From Hymenobacter sp. YC55 (lineage in GTDB: Bacteria; Bacteroidota; Bacteroidia; Cytophagales; Hymenobacteraceae), in the NCBI RefSeq assembly GCF_029433095.1, contig NZ_JARNTX010000001.1:248001-312000 (forward strand): DNA of 64,000 nucleotides, written 5' to 3'. Of the stretch, positions 16,427 to 24,673 are shown piece by piece (positions within the stretch are counted from its first letter, which is position 1; every line of letters begins with the position of its first letter). Below the pieces are notes generated by a model that worked only from the letters and a program-made list of their open reading frames with translations, had not been told where the DNA came from and did no database searches. Made by a program: the position numbers and the translations under genes.

Positions 16427-16533
16427 GATTAGTGCCTGATGCTTAGCGCGTAGTGCTTAGGCATTAGAATTGTGAGGACGGTCAATCTAACACTACGCAC
16501 CGAGTACCACGCACCTACGCAACCAGAGAATCC
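16427..16533. repeat. Short internal repeats between cmk and ispH
   Basis: The 107-bp gap contains near-copies of a GTGCTTAG/ATGCTTAG word (around 16439 and 16457), TGCCT with AGGCA in inverted order, and CGTAGTG near 16456 with inverted CACTACG near 16493. The gap may fold into a hairpin; a true repeat family cannot be shown from one copy. Confidence 0.35.
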
Positions 16534-17418
16534 ATGAACGTTACCATCGATAAGAATTCCGGCTATTGTTTTGGGGTTGAATTCGCCATTCAGATGGCGG
16601 AAGACGAATTAGCCCACGACGAAACCCTGTATTGCTTGGGCGACATCGTGCACAACCGCATGGAGGTGGAGCGCCTGCACGAACAGGGCCTGCGCATCAT
16701 CGACCGGGCCCAGCTCGAGCAACTGCACGACTGCAAAGTGCTTATCCGGGCCCACGGCGAACCTCCCGAAACCTACCAGCTGGCTCTTCGCAATAACATT
16801 GAGCTCATCGACGCCTCTTGCCCCGTCGTGCTCAAGCTGCAAAACCGCGTAAAGCACGCCTTCGACACCAGTCGGCGCCAGGATGGGCAAATTGTCATTT
16901 ATGGCCAGCCAGGCCACGCGGAAGTAGCCGGTCTGAACGGCCAAACCGGCAACCGGGCCCTCATCGTCATGACCGAAGCCGATCTAGACCAAGTGGATTT
17001 CGCGCGGCCGGTTACGCTCTTCAGCCAGACCACCAAGAGCACGGCTGGGTTCTACCATATGAAGGCCGTTATCGAGGAGCGCATAAAAGCGGCGGGCGGC
17101 TCTCTGGAGTCGTTTGATGCCAACGACAGCATCTGCCGCCAAGTAAGCAACCGGGAGCCCGCCTTGGCTAAGTTTGCTGCCGTACACGACGTGGTCGTAT
17201 TCGTTAGTGGCCGCAAAAGCTCCAACGGAAAGGCCTTGTTTTCGGTGGTCAACAAAACCAACGAACGCAGCTACTTTGTCGAGAACGAGCAGGAAATCGA
17301 CGAAGACTGGTTTCATGGGGCCGAGTCGGTGGGCATCTGTGGGGCTACTAGCACGCCGATGTGGCTGATGCAGCGCGTGAAAGACCGAATCGAGCAGGTA
17401 CCGGAGGCGGTAGCATAG
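16534..17418 (+). CDS. ispH: 4-hydroxy-3-methylbut-2-enyl diphosphate reductase
   Basis: A 294-residue protein beginning MNVTIDKNSGYCFGVEFAI. The three cysteines that hold the iron-sulfur cluster are Cys12 (GYCFGV), Cys96 (DASCPVV) and Cys201 (SICRQV). IRAHGEPPE carries the substrate-binding His, GQPGHAEVAGL the second His and the catalytic Glu130, and FSQTTKS the substrate-binding Ser/Thr. SSNGKALFSV and ATSTPMWLM close the third domain. It makes IPP and DMAPP in the last step of the MEP isoprenoid pathway. The cmk-ispH order is recurrent in bacteria. A long hairpin follows. Confidence 0.95.
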   Translation: MNVTIDKNSGYCFGVEFAIQMAEDELAHDETLYCLGDIVHNRMEVERLHEQGLRIIDRAQLEQLHDCKVLIRAHGEPPETYQLALRNNIELIDASCPVVLKLQNRVKHAFDTSRRQDGQIVIYGQPGHAEVAGLNGQTGNRALIVMTEADLDQVDFARPVTLFSQTTKSTAGFYHMKAVIEERIKAAGGSLESFDANDSICRQVSNREPALAKFAAVHDVVVFVSGRKSSNGKALFSVVNKTNERSYFVENEQEIDEDWFHGAESVGICGATSTPMWLMQRVKDRIEQVPEAVA

Positions 17419-17439
17419 TTGGTGCACAGTCGAGTAAAC

Positions 17440-17497
17440 AAGGGGCTAAAAGGTGCGGGGCTGGAATGGCTATTTCAACCGCATCTTTTAGCCCCTT
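17440..17497 (+). terminator. Terminator of ispH
   Basis: A 19-bp stem with one G-U pair: AAGGGGCTAAAAGGTGCGG (17440-17458) and CCGCATCTTTTAGCCCCTT (17479-17497), around a 20-nt loop, 21 bp after the ispH stop. Confidence 0.8.
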
Positions 17498-17527
17498 ATC
17501 CATTTAACCCAATGCTACCTTCGCGTG

Positions 17528-18076
17528 ATGCGTAAATATTTCAATTACTTCCTCAACGGCTTTCTTATTGTAGCGCCCATCGGCCTGACCGGGTACATCC
17601 TGTACGCTGTGTTTCATTGGCTCGACAACTTGTTTCCCAACTACGGCGTGCCGGGTTTGGGGCTGCTAGGAGCGGTGGTGATAGTAACGGTGATAGGCTA
17701 TGTGGCCAAGTCGTTTATGGTGCGGCCGTTTTTGGTTATTGCCGAGCGGGTTTTGCACCGTACGCCCTTGGTCAGCATTATTTATTCCAGCCTCAAAGAC
17801 CTGTTTGATGCCTTTGTGGGCGACAACCAGAAATTCAACTGCCCTGTGCTAGCCCGCATGAACGCGCAGGACGAGGTGTACAAAATGGGGTTTGTAACGC
17901 AAGATGCCATGCTGGCTATCAACCGCGAAGAATTACTGGCTGTATACTTTCCGCACTCTTACAACTTCTCGGGCGAGCTAGTGCTGATGCCCACCGCCAA
18001 CATCACCTACTTAGACCTGCCAAGCAGCGAAGTCATGAAGTTCATCGTGTCTGGGGGCGTTTCGCGGTTGATTTAG
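17528..18076 (+). CDS. DUF502 family membrane protein
   Basis: ATG 17528 gives 182 residues (a GTG one codon earlier is possible). Two membrane segments, FLIVAPIGLTGYILYAVFHW (about 13-32) and LGLLGAVVIVTVIGYVA (about 46-62), precede a soluble part. That part has the DUF502 hallmarks RTPLVSIIYSSLKDLFDAF, then YKMGFVTQDA and VYFPHSYNFSGELVLMP. The family is widespread and of unknown biochemical role. TACCTTCG at 17516-17523 resembles a -7 box but leaves almost no leader. The length and the end (VSGGVSRL) are normal. Confidence 0.85.
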   Translation: MRKYFNYFLNGFLIVAPIGLTGYILYAVFHWLDNLFPNYGVPGLGLLGAVVIVTVIGYVAKSFMVRPFLVIAERVLHRTPLVSIIYSSLKDLFDAFVGDNQKFNCPVLARMNAQDEVYKMGFVTQDAMLAINREELLAVYFPHSYNFSGELVLMPTANITYLDLPSSEVMKFIVSGGVSRLI

Positions 18077-18177
18077 GGTGTAGACGGCTAATAGAACGGC
18101 ATTTCAGCAAGCTCGGCGTAACTGTTCCTCTCGTGGGGTAGTTGAAGAGGCTATGACCTTCAACTGCCGCCTCGCCT

Positions 18178-18969
18178 ATGCCCACTAAGCTGTATTACCG
18201 TGCCTACGGCTCGGGGCCTCGCGTGATTTTGGCGTTTCATGGCTATGGGCAAGGCGAAGGGCACTGGCGTACGCTCATCGGCGGGCTAGGCCCGGAGGTG
18301 ACGGTGTATGCGTTTGACCTGTTCTACCACGGCCGCAGCCGGCTGGCCAAAATAGATGCCCCGCTTACCAAACAGCGCTTGGGCGAGCTGCTGAAGGAGT
18401 TTCTAAAAGAAAACAGCATCGGAAACTTCAGCCTCTTGGCATTTAGCATGGGAGCCAAGTTTGCTCTTACAGCCGTTGAGACCTTTCCGGACCGAGTGCA
18501 GCAAGTGTGGCTGATTGCGCCAGATGGTCTGCAGCGGCAGTTCTGGTATTCGTTGGCTACGTACCCGCCCTGGATGCGCGGGGTGTTGGGCCGGGCGGTA
18601 CTGCGACCCCAACGGCTGTTGCAGTTTTTGGGCACGCTCGAACAGCGCCGGTTGGTGCCCTCCAACCTTGTGCGCTTTGCCGAGTGGCAGCTAGAGAGCC
18701 GTGAGAAACGGCTGCGCGTGTACCGCAGCTGGGTTGGTTTCCGATTGCTGACTTTCAGCTTGCGTGGTTTAGCGCAACTCCTCAACCGGCGGCCGACGCC
18801 CGTTACGTTCTTTCTGGGCCGCCACGACCAAGTGATTCCGCACGCTGGGCTGCAGCGCTTTATCGAGCTATTGCACGGAGCCCAAACCGTTCTGCTGGAA
18901 GCAGGCCACGCCGGGCTTATCTACAACGTAGCGGCCTACTTGCGGCGGCACCCGGAGGTGAGGCTATAG
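18178..18969 (+). CDS. Alpha/beta hydrolase
   Basis: A 263-residue alpha/beta-hydrolase fold. The oxyanion-hole region is ILAFHGYGQGEGHW. The nucleophile elbow is LAFSMGAKFAL with Ser90. A likely acid Asp lies in FFLGRHDQVIPH, and the catalytic His in LLEAGHAGLIYN. The cap region (about 125-200) is rich in Arg, Trp and Leu. Signal peptide and membrane anchor are absent, so it is cytoplasmic. The substrate is unknown; enzymes of this type cleave esters, thioesters or C-C bonds. The stop lies 7 bp from the stop of the opposing DoxX gene. Confidence 0.85.
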   Translation: MPTKLYYRAYGSGPRVILAFHGYGQGEGHWRTLIGGLGPEVTVYAFDLFYHGRSRLAKIDAPLTKQRLGELLKEFLKENSIGNFSLLAFSMGAKFALTAVETFPDRVQQVWLIAPDGLQRQFWYSLATYPPWMRGVLGRAVLRPQRLLQFLGTLEQRRLVPSNLVRFAEWQLESREKRLRVYRSWVGFRLLTFSLRGLAQLLNRRPTPVTFFLGRHDQVIPHAGLQRFIELLHGAQTVLLEAGHAGLIYNVAAYLRRHPEVRL

Positions 18970-18976
18970 CGCGAGG

Positions 18977-19435
18977 CTACGATAAGTCTGGCTGATGCCG
19001 GAATACTTTGTTGTCTATGGAATGGCGGCCAGGACCTTTAATCATAAAGAACAAGAGCAAACCCAAAACGAGTATCGACAACCAAAGTTCTGTGTTGTCG
19101 GTCCTGAAACCCTGCTGCGGATTAACTACTAGAGCGGCGCCAAACACGATGGGCATTTGGCACAGAAGTGCAAGCCGGGTTAGGGCGCCAAAAGCAATCA
19201 TTAAGCCGCCCACCATGTGCACAATGCTGAAAAAGAGGGGCGCTTTGCTAAGTTCTCCTAAGCTTTGTTGCTGGCTCAGTAGGTAATATACGTCGCTGGT
19301 CTTGCTTAGAAACGAGACGCCTTTGATGAATAGAAACAGGCCCAGCAGGATGCGCAATGCGTCCATCCAAACGGGGTTGCTTGCGCTGTTCTTTGCTCTG
19401 TGTACGGCGGGGTGGGAGGGATTGGAGAGTGCCAT
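18977..19435 (-). CDS. DoxX-like membrane protein
   Basis: A 152-residue membrane protein. Four hydrophobic segments are visible: ALRILLGLFLFIKGVSFL, APLFFSIVHMVGGLMIAFGALTRLALL, PIVFGAALVVNP and ELWLSILVLGLLLFFMIKG. The first segment followed by a polar loop, then HMVGGLMIAFGALTR, is the DoxX/DUF417-like pattern. DoxX proteins are small quinone-related or redox-linked membrane proteins; a specific role cannot be given. The N-terminal 22 residues are polar. It converges with the hydrolase at 18178 and lies downstream of a 104-bp AT-rich gap after the macrodomain gene. Confidence 0.75.
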   Translation of the reverse strand: MALSNPSHPAVHRAKNSASNPVWMDALRILLGLFLFIKGVSFLSKTSDVYYLLSQQQSLGELSKAPLFFSIVHMVGGLMIAFGALTRLALLCQMPIVFGAALVVNPQQGFRTDNTELWLSILVLGLLLFFMIKGPGRHSIDNKVFRHQPDLS

Positions 19436-19539
19436 GACTTTTTCGTTTAAGAAGGTGGGAGGGATGTCGTAGGCTAGATCTGAACGGTTTTAGTTACCTG
19501 TAATTTATTGTTTTTTATGTCAATAAATACCGGTTGCTG

Positions 19540-20109
19540 CTACTCTAATTCTCGCTCGTACAGCTGAAAGCTGGCCTCATCAAACGTCACGAACACAACT
19601 TCCTGTGGTAGGTCGTGCTGCTCCAGAAACGCCCGCACCTCGCGCACTGCAATTGTGGTGGCTTCCGCTTTCGGGTAGCCATACACACCGGTGCTGATGC
19701 TAGAGAAAGCAATACTAGCAAGCTTGTTTTCAGCCGCCAGGTGCAGGCTGTTGCGGTAGCAATTGGCCAGCAGTTCGGGCTCTTGCTTGTGCCCTCCATT
19801 CCAGACTGGCCCTACCGTATGAATGACGTGCCGGGCAGGTAGCCGCCCCGCGGTAGTGATAACCGCCTTACCTGTGGGCAGCCCTCTACCATAGTGGCCA
19901 GCACGCAAGCGGCGGCAAGCTTCCAGAATTTCAGGGCCGCCAGCGCGGTGGATGGCTCCGTCGACCCCGCCGCCACCAAGCAAGCTGGAATTTGCTGCAT
20001 TCACAATGGCATCGGTATCGACGCGGGTGATGTCGCCGCGGTAGAGCAAGATGCGGCCATATGATTTAGCTTCGGCGCGCCAGTTAGCGGCAGTGGGGGA
20101 GGTTGGCAT
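19540..20109 (-). CDS. Macrodomain protein (ADP-ribose / O-acetyl-ADP-ribose hydrolase type)
   Basis: Start ATG (complement of 20107-20109) gives 189 residues; a longer TTG frame has no added family sequence. GDITRVDTDAIVNAANSSLLGGGGVDGAIHRAGG is the MacroD-type ADP-ribose binding loop, abbreviated here as NAANSSLLGGGGVDGAIH. LPTGKAVITTAGRLPARHVIHTVGP and FSSISTGVYGYP are the second and third binding loops. Family members remove ADP-ribose from proteins or deacetylate O-acetyl-ADP-ribose. The Gly-rich loop and the Asn and Asp residues needed for activity are present. No ADP-ribosyltransferase or sirtuin is adjacent, so a general repair or metabolite-clearing role is likeliest. Confidence 0.9.
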   Translation of the reverse strand: MPTSPTAANWRAEAKSYGRILLYRGDITRVDTDAIVNAANSSLLGGGGVDGAIHRAGGPEILEACRRLRAGHYGRGLPTGKAVITTAGRLPARHVIHTVGPVWNGGHKQEPELLANCYRNSLHLAAENKLASIAFSSISTGVYGYPKAEATTIAVREVRAFLEQHDLPQEVVFVTFDEASFQLYERELE

Positions 20110-20280
20110 AGTGGTAGGGCGTAAGTAGGTTTCATACGCGCCGGCCAAGTTGCGGGCTGCGGTTGAGTAGCGGTTTTCTGTGCTTCAGCGGCCTGAAATG
20201 CCGCTTGGGAAAGGTATTGTGGCAGGCGTGCGGCAGAAGCTATACGTTTAGGCATCAATCCACTACATACTCTTTCTGTC

Positions 20281-20559
20281 ATGGAAACTCCTAATCGTGA
20301 CCAGCAACTTTGGTATATCGCAAAAGACCGGGCCAAATTCAAGTCGCAGTTGGTGACATACATCCTAGTGAATGCACTGCTCTGGGCTATCTGGGCCCTA
20401 ACCGGGTTCGAGTCGGTGCCTATGCCATGGCCGCTGTGGGTCGGTGCCTTCTGGGGGTTTGGCTTATTGCTGCGCGGAATCCGGGCCTACGCTGGCTTCG
20501 GAGAAGAGCAACAGATTGAGCGTGAATATGAAAACCTAATTCGCCAACGGCGGCAGTAA
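20281..20559 (+). CDS. 2TM domain protein
   Basis: A 92-residue protein. After a polar start (DQQLWYIAKDRAKFKSQL) come two membrane segments, VTYILVNALLWAIWALTGF and WPLWVGAFWGFGLLLRGIRAY, joined by a short loop with VPMPWP. A charged C-terminal helix follows (EEQQIEREYENLIRQRRQ). This is the 2TM family, where the segment is often found alone or fused to LytTR regulators or histidine kinases in Bacteroidota. Here it stands alone and its role is unknown. TACGTTTA at 20243-20250 resembles a -7 box 30 bp before the start. Confidence 0.8.
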   Translation: METPNRDQQLWYIAKDRAKFKSQLVTYILVNALLWAIWALTGFESVPMPWPLWVGAFWGFGLLLRGIRAYAGFGEEQQIEREYENLIRQRRQ

Positions 20560-20682
20560 GCTAGGTTGGAGGGAGAACTGGAAAGTGGGAGCTTGTTTTA
20601 ATGCCGTGTACTTTGTTTCGCGGTGGGTGGTGCCAACTGGCCAGCAGCAACTTTATAAGTGGGTCGGTGGTTAAGGGGCTGC

Positions 20683-21813
20683 ATGAAAACACGCCAATTG
20701 CTCCCCCTCCTGTTGCTAGCGCCGCTGGCTCTGATTTCTTCTGCTCCCGACCGGCCCCTGGCAGCCGCAGATGCCAACCTAAGCAAAATAAAGCTGCCTG
20801 CTGGCTTTAGTATTACCTACTTCGCGCAAGGCGTGAAAAGCGCCCGTGAGCTGGCCGTCGGACCCGACGGTACGGTGTACGTAGGCAGCCGCGACGCCGG
20901 AAAAGTATACGGCCTGCCCGACCGCAACAAAGACGGCAAAGCCGACGAGGTGATTACCATTGCCAACGGGCTGAACGGCCCGAATGGTGTAGCCGTCCGC
21001 AATGGCGCCTTGTACGTGGCCGAAGTCAACCGCATCACGCGCTACGACAACATTGCGCAGAAACTTAAGCAGCCGCCCAAGCCTGTCTTGGTATTCGACC
21101 AGCTACCCAACAACGAGTGGCACGGCTACCGCTACATTGCTTTCGGGCCCGATGGCAAACTCTATGTGCCCGTAGGGGCGCCCTGCAACACGTGCATTCC
21201 CTCCGAGCCCGTTATCGGTACCATCACCCGCATGAACCCCGATGGTACTGGCCAGGAAGTGTTTGCCCAAGGAGTACGCAACACTGTGGGGTTCGATTGG
21301 AGCCCCGTAGACAAAGTGTTGTGGTTTACGGATAACGGCCGCGACCAGCTCGGCGACAACCTGCCGGCCGACGAACTGAACCGTGCCCCCAATGCGGGTT
21401 TGCACTTCGGGTTTCCATACTTTTTTGCCGGCGACGTAGCTGACCCCGAATTTGGGAAGGGTCGTTCTGCTGCTACGTATACCAAACCAGCGCGCAAACT
21501 TGGCCCGCACGTAGCGGCGCTCGGCATGAAATTCTATACCGGCAAGAAATTCCCGGCCGCCTACCGCAACCAGATTTTCATACCCGAACACGGCTCCTGG
21601 AACCGTAGCAGTAAGCTCGGCTACAGGATTTCGCTGGTGCGCCTAGATGCAACGGGCAAACAAGCCAAGAGCTACGAAACCTTCGCCGAAGGCTGGTTGC
21701 AAGGCCAAAAGTCGTGGGGCCGCCCTGTGTGCTTGCTCGTGCTGCCCGACGGCTCCATGCTCGTCTCCGACGACCAGAATGATGCGGTGTACCGGATCAG
21801 CTACAAAGGATAA
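20683..21813 (+). CDS. Secreted sugar-dehydrogenase-like beta-propeller protein
   Basis: ATG 20683 gives 376 residues with a signal peptide (LLPLLLLAPLALISS). The rest follows the soluble glucose/sorbosone dehydrogenase propeller: LPAGFSITYFAQGVKSARELAVGPDG, GLNGPNGVAVRNGALYVAEVNRI, YRYIAFGPDGKLYVPVGAPCNTC, RNTVGFDWSP, WFTDNGRDQLGDN, and IFIPEHGSWNRSSKLGYRI, with RPVCLLVLPDGSMLVSDDQND at the end. The conserved His and Arg in these loops form the PQQ site in characterised relatives, but PQQ use here is unproven. It would oxidise sugars or related alcohols in the periplasm. A perfect-ended hairpin follows at 21841-21896. Confidence 0.85.
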   Translation: MKTRQLLPLLLLAPLALISSAPDRPLAAADANLSKIKLPAGFSITYFAQGVKSARELAVGPDGTVYVGSRDAGKVYGLPDRNKDGKADEVITIANGLNGPNGVAVRNGALYVAEVNRITRYDNIAQKLKQPPKPVLVFDQLPNNEWHGYRYIAFGPDGKLYVPVGAPCNTCIPSEPVIGTITRMNPDGTGQEVFAQGVRNTVGFDWSPVDKVLWFTDNGRDQLGDNLPADELNRAPNAGLHFGFPYFFAGDVADPEFGKGRSAATYTKPARKLGPHVAALGMKFYTGKKFPAAYRNQIFIPEHGSWNRSSKLGYRISLVRLDATGKQAKSYETFAEGWLQGQKSWGRPVCLLVLPDGSMLVSDDQNDAVYRISYKG

Positions 21814-21840
21814 ATGACCTTCGAACGGGTGCCCTTTCAT

Positions 21841-21896
21841 GGGTACAAGCACCGCAGTAGTTGCTGGCCAAGTAATTTTCTGCAGGGCTTGTACCC
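21841..21896 (+). promoter_or_regulatory. Long hairpin between the dehydrogenase-like gene and the RimB-like gene
   Basis: GGGTACAAGCACCGCAG (21841-21857) pairs with CTGCAGGGCTTGTACCC (21880-21896): a 17-bp stem with two mismatches and a 22-nt loop. There is no T run after it, so it may be a processing or pause site, a leader structure for the RimB-like gene, or a protein-binding palindrome. Confidence 0.45.
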
Positions 21897-21927
21897 GCGA
21901 AGTGGAACTTCCCGTTACATTAAGGCC

Positions 21928-22404
21928 ATGAAAAAACAGCGTGTTCCGAAGCGTGTACTGGGACGGTTGGAACTGGTGGATTTTCCGAAGTTCCAACTAT
22001 GGGGAGTGGAGGCCAAGGTAGATACCGGCGCCTATACCAGTGCTATTCACTGCTCGGACATACAAGTGATAACCGGAGCCGACGGTAAGCCCTGCCTGCG
22101 CGTGTTGCTTTTAGACCCTTCGCATCCCAACTTCGACGGCACACTAATGGAGTTCACCGAATTTACGCTTCGGGACATCAAAAGCTCCAACGGTGATTTG
22201 CAGGAACGCTATGTTATTCAGGCAGTTCTGCGAATATTTGGTGAAGATTTCAATACCGAGTTTTCCTTGTCCGACCGCTCCGATATGAAATACCCCGTGC
22301 TGCTCGGGCGACGCCTGCTTCGGCACGGGAATTTCGTAGTGGATGTAGCCCGGCGTAATATGTCATATAAGGCTCAACTGGCGGCTAAGCCCTCGCGCAC
22401 CTAA
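21928..22404 (+). CDS. RimB-like retropepsin-type zinc protease (ATP-dependent zinc protease family)
   Basis: ATG 21928 gives 158 residues. [33 protein letters not shown] holds the DTGA motif (Asp32) of this retropepsin-like family; it is quoted here as two parts, [19 protein letters not shown] and [36 protein letters not shown] is the other conserved block, with the family's usual RxDMxYPVLLGR text. In Pseudomonas the homologue RimB acts with RimK on ribosomal protein S6 tails. The downstream order, this gene then rimK then an aspartoacylase-type gene, supports that link. The gap to rimK is 79 bp. Confidence 0.85.
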   Translation: MKKQRVPKRVLGRLELVDFPKFQLWGVEAKVDTGAYTSAIHCSDIQVITGADGKPCLRVLLLDPSHPNFDGTLMEFTEFTLRDIKSSNGDLQERYVIQAVLRIFGEDFNTEFSLSDRSDMKYPVLLGRRLLRHGNFVVDVARRNMSYKAQLAAKPSRT

Positions 22405-22483
22405 ACGGCCGTGCTTATTTGTTACTTGCGGCTTCGTAGGCCTCTCGCGGGTCTTCGCTTCAATCTACTCTATCCTTTTTCCA

Positions 22484-23431
22484 ATGAAACTGGCGATTCT
22501 ATCGCGTGAGCCCAAGCTATATTCCACCACGCGCCTTGTGGAAGCCGCCGAACAGCGCGGCCACGAAGCCTTGGTAGTGGATCATCTACACTGTAACCTA
22601 GTGCTCGAAAAAGGCAAGCCTGACATTATTTATCAGGGCCACCGCCTTACGGGCGTCGATGCCATTATTCCGCGTATTGGAGCTTCCGTTACGTTCTACG
22701 GCTGTGCCGTAGTGCGGCAGTTCGAGATGATGAAAGTGCGGACGGCCGTGGAGAGCCAAGCTATTGTGCGCAGCCGCGACAAGCTCCGTTCCATGCAGAT
22801 TCTGGCTCGTGCCGGCGTGGGCATGCCCAAAACCGCTTTCACCAATTACTCCGACGAAGTGGCCGAAATGATCGAGCAGGTAGGCGGCGCCCCGGTTATT
22901 ATCAAGCTGCTCGAAGGCACGCAGGGCTTGGGGGTGGTGCTGGCCGAAAGCGCCAAGGCCGCACAATCCGTTATCGAAGCGTTTCACAACCTGAAGGCCC
23001 GCATTATTGTGCAGGAGTTTATTGCCGAAAGCAAAGGTGCCGACTTACGCGCTTTTGTGGTGAATGGGGAGGTGGTAGGTGCCATGAAGCGCCAAGGCAA
23101 AGAAGGCGAGTTCCGCTCGAACTTACACCGTGGCGGTACAGGGGTGCTCGTGAAGCTAAGCCGCGCCGAAAAAGCTGCCGCCTTGCTAGCCGCCAAGTCG
23201 TTGGGGCTGGGCATTGCGGGGGTTGATATGCTGCAAAGCAAACGGGGGCCGCTGGTGCTTGAAGTGAATTCCTCTCCCGGCCTTGAAGGCATTGAAAAAG
23301 CTACCGGCCTCGATATTGCCGGCAAAATCATCGAATACACCGCGGAAATAGCTCAGAAAAAGAAGGCAAAAGCCAAATCCAAAGCCGCTTTGGCCGCCTT
23401 GCCTGACAACCAGCCAGACTTGCCACGCTAG
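22484..23431 (+). CDS. rimK: RimK-type alpha-L-glutamate ligase
   Basis: A 315-residue ATP-grasp protein beginning [45 protein letters not shown] is the RimK-specific region. [22 protein letters not shown] opens the ATP-grasp domain. [19 protein letters not shown] is the ATP-binding loop, and [20 protein letters not shown] and [19 protein letters not shown] are the metal and product sites. RimK adds glutamates to the C-terminus of ribosomal protein S6. A Lys/Ala-rich tail ([11 protein letters not shown]) extends beyond the usual end. It is flanked by a RimB-like protease and an aspartoacylase-type gene, forming a modification group. Confidence 0.93.
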   Translation: MKLAILSREPKLYSTTRLVEAAEQRGHEALVVDHLHCNLVLEKGKPDIIYQGHRLTGVDAIIPRIGASVTFYGCAVVRQFEMMKVRTAVESQAIVRSRDKLRSMQILARAGVGMPKTAFTNYSDEVAEMIEQVGGAPVIIKLLEGTQGLGVVLAESAKAAQSVIEAFHNLKARIIVQEFIAESKGADLRAFVVNGEVVGAMKRQGKEGEFRSNLHRGGTGVLVKLSRAEKAAALLAAKSLGLGIAGVDMLQSKRGPLVLEVNSSPGLEGIEKATGLDIAGKIIEYTAEIAQKKKAKAKSKAALAALPDNQPDLPR

Positions 23432-23554
23432 TGCTTGCAAGTGGTGTCGGGCAATGCTGCACTGCCTGACAGAGATGTTCAACGAAGCGTAGCCTTAGGT
23501 TTTGCGCTACTTTATTTAAGCTGCCTCTTGACTCCAGTTGCCCGCTCCGAAGAT

Positions 23555-24598
23555 ATGTTGCTCAATGGCCTCGTTATCAAGCCGGGCGAGGATGTGCAAA
23601 CGAAGCTGGTCATTTCGCGGCTCCCTTCGGGTACGGTCATCGACATTCCGGTGCACGTATTCCGCTCGCACAAGCCCGGTCCAACGGTACTGCTGCTGGC
23701 CGGCATGCACGGCGACGAAGTAAACGGTATCGAAACGATTCGCCGCCTGATTCGGCGGGACATGCTGCGGCCGTTGCGGGGTAGCATCATTGCTATTCCG
23801 ATTCTCAACATCTACGGCTTTCTAAATTTTAGCCGCGAGGTGCCCGATGGCAAAGACGTAAACCGCAGTTTTCCCGGCAACCCGCGGGGCTCGTTGGCTA
23901 GCCGCGTCGCGCACCGCTTCATGCGCGAAATCATGCCGCTGATCGACTATGGCATCGATTATCATACAGGCGGTGCGGCCCGTTCCAATATGCCCCAAAT
24001 TCGGTGCCTGCTCCACGAAGACCCGGAAACCGACGCGCTGGCTGCGGCTTTTGCCGCTCCCTTCACCCTGAATGCCTCGCTGCGTCCCGGTTCCTTGCGC
24101 GAAGCAGCCATGCAGCAGGGGCGGCGCATCATCGTGTACGAAACCGGCGAATCGTTGCGGCTCGATGAAATCGGTATCGAACTGGCCACGGCCGGCACCT
24201 TTCGACTGTTGCACCACTTGGGCATGGTGGCTGAATCTGCTCCGGCGGAGCACGCAAGCGTGATATGTGTGCGCTCTACTTGGCTGCGGGCTCGGTTCGC
24301 CGGACTTTTCCGCAGCTTCGTTCAGAATGGCGAATACATCGAAAAAGGGCAGGTATATGGCTCCGTGGCCGACCCCTACGGCGAGACGGCCGTGCGGCTG
24401 GAGTCGCCGGTGGCGGGCTACATCATTGGCGTCAACTACATGCCCGTCGTCAATCAAGGGGATGCGCTCATCCACGTGGGCCGTCTAGATAATGCTCCTA
24501 GCCGTACCGACTTGGCTCCTCCTTTCGAGGAAAAGCCCAACAAGCCTCAGGAGCCCGAGGCCGACGACCCGGAACTCGACGAGGAAGAGGCACAGTAG
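23555..24598 (+). CDS. Succinylglutamate desuccinylase / aspartoacylase family protein
   Basis: ATG 23555 gives 347 residues; the frame can be read from TTG 23435, but the family normally starts near MLLNGLVIKPGE. The zinc site is His52-x-x-Glu55 in LLAGMHGDEVNGIE plus His137 in IDYHTGG. DGKDVNRSFPGNPRGSLASRVAH binds the substrate carboxylate. VYETGESLRLDE contains the likely catalytic Glu. The C-terminus (YGSVADPYGE to VNQGDALIHVG) is a lipoyl-like barrel, followed by an acidic tail. These carboxypeptidase-like enzymes cleave amide-linked acyl or amino-acid groups; beside rimK a glutamyl substrate is plausible but not shown. Confidence 0.88.
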   Translation: MLLNGLVIKPGEDVQTKLVISRLPSGTVIDIPVHVFRSHKPGPTVLLLAGMHGDEVNGIETIRRLIRRDMLRPLRGSIIAIPILNIYGFLNFSREVPDGKDVNRSFPGNPRGSLASRVAHRFMREIMPLIDYGIDYHTGGAARSNMPQIRCLLHEDPETDALAAAFAAPFTLNASLRPGSLREAAMQQGRRIIVYETGESLRLDEIGIELATAGTFRLLHHLGMVAESAPAEHASVICVRSTWLRARFAGLFRSFVQNGEYIEKGQVYGSVADPYGETAVRLESPVAGYIIGVNYMPVVNQGDALIHVGRLDNAPSRTDLAPPFEEKPNKPQEPEADDPELDEEEAQ

Positions 24599-24614
24599 AC
24601 TACTCAATTCAATT

Positions 24615-24649
24615 AAAAAGGCCCGCCTCGATAGGAGGTGGGCCTTTTT
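24615..24649. terminator. Bidirectional terminator
   Basis: A 15-bp stem with one G-U pair, AAAAAGGCCCGCCTC (24615-24629) and GAGGTGGGCCTTTTT (24635-24649), between the convergent aspartoacylase-type gene and the S9 peptidase gene. Confidence 0.88.
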
Positions 24650-24673
24650 AGTTTAGCAATTGCTGATTCGGCT

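Noticed and set aside
23822..24475. 217-codon frame on the minus strand
   Set aside because: Antisense shadow of the aspartoacylase-type gene.
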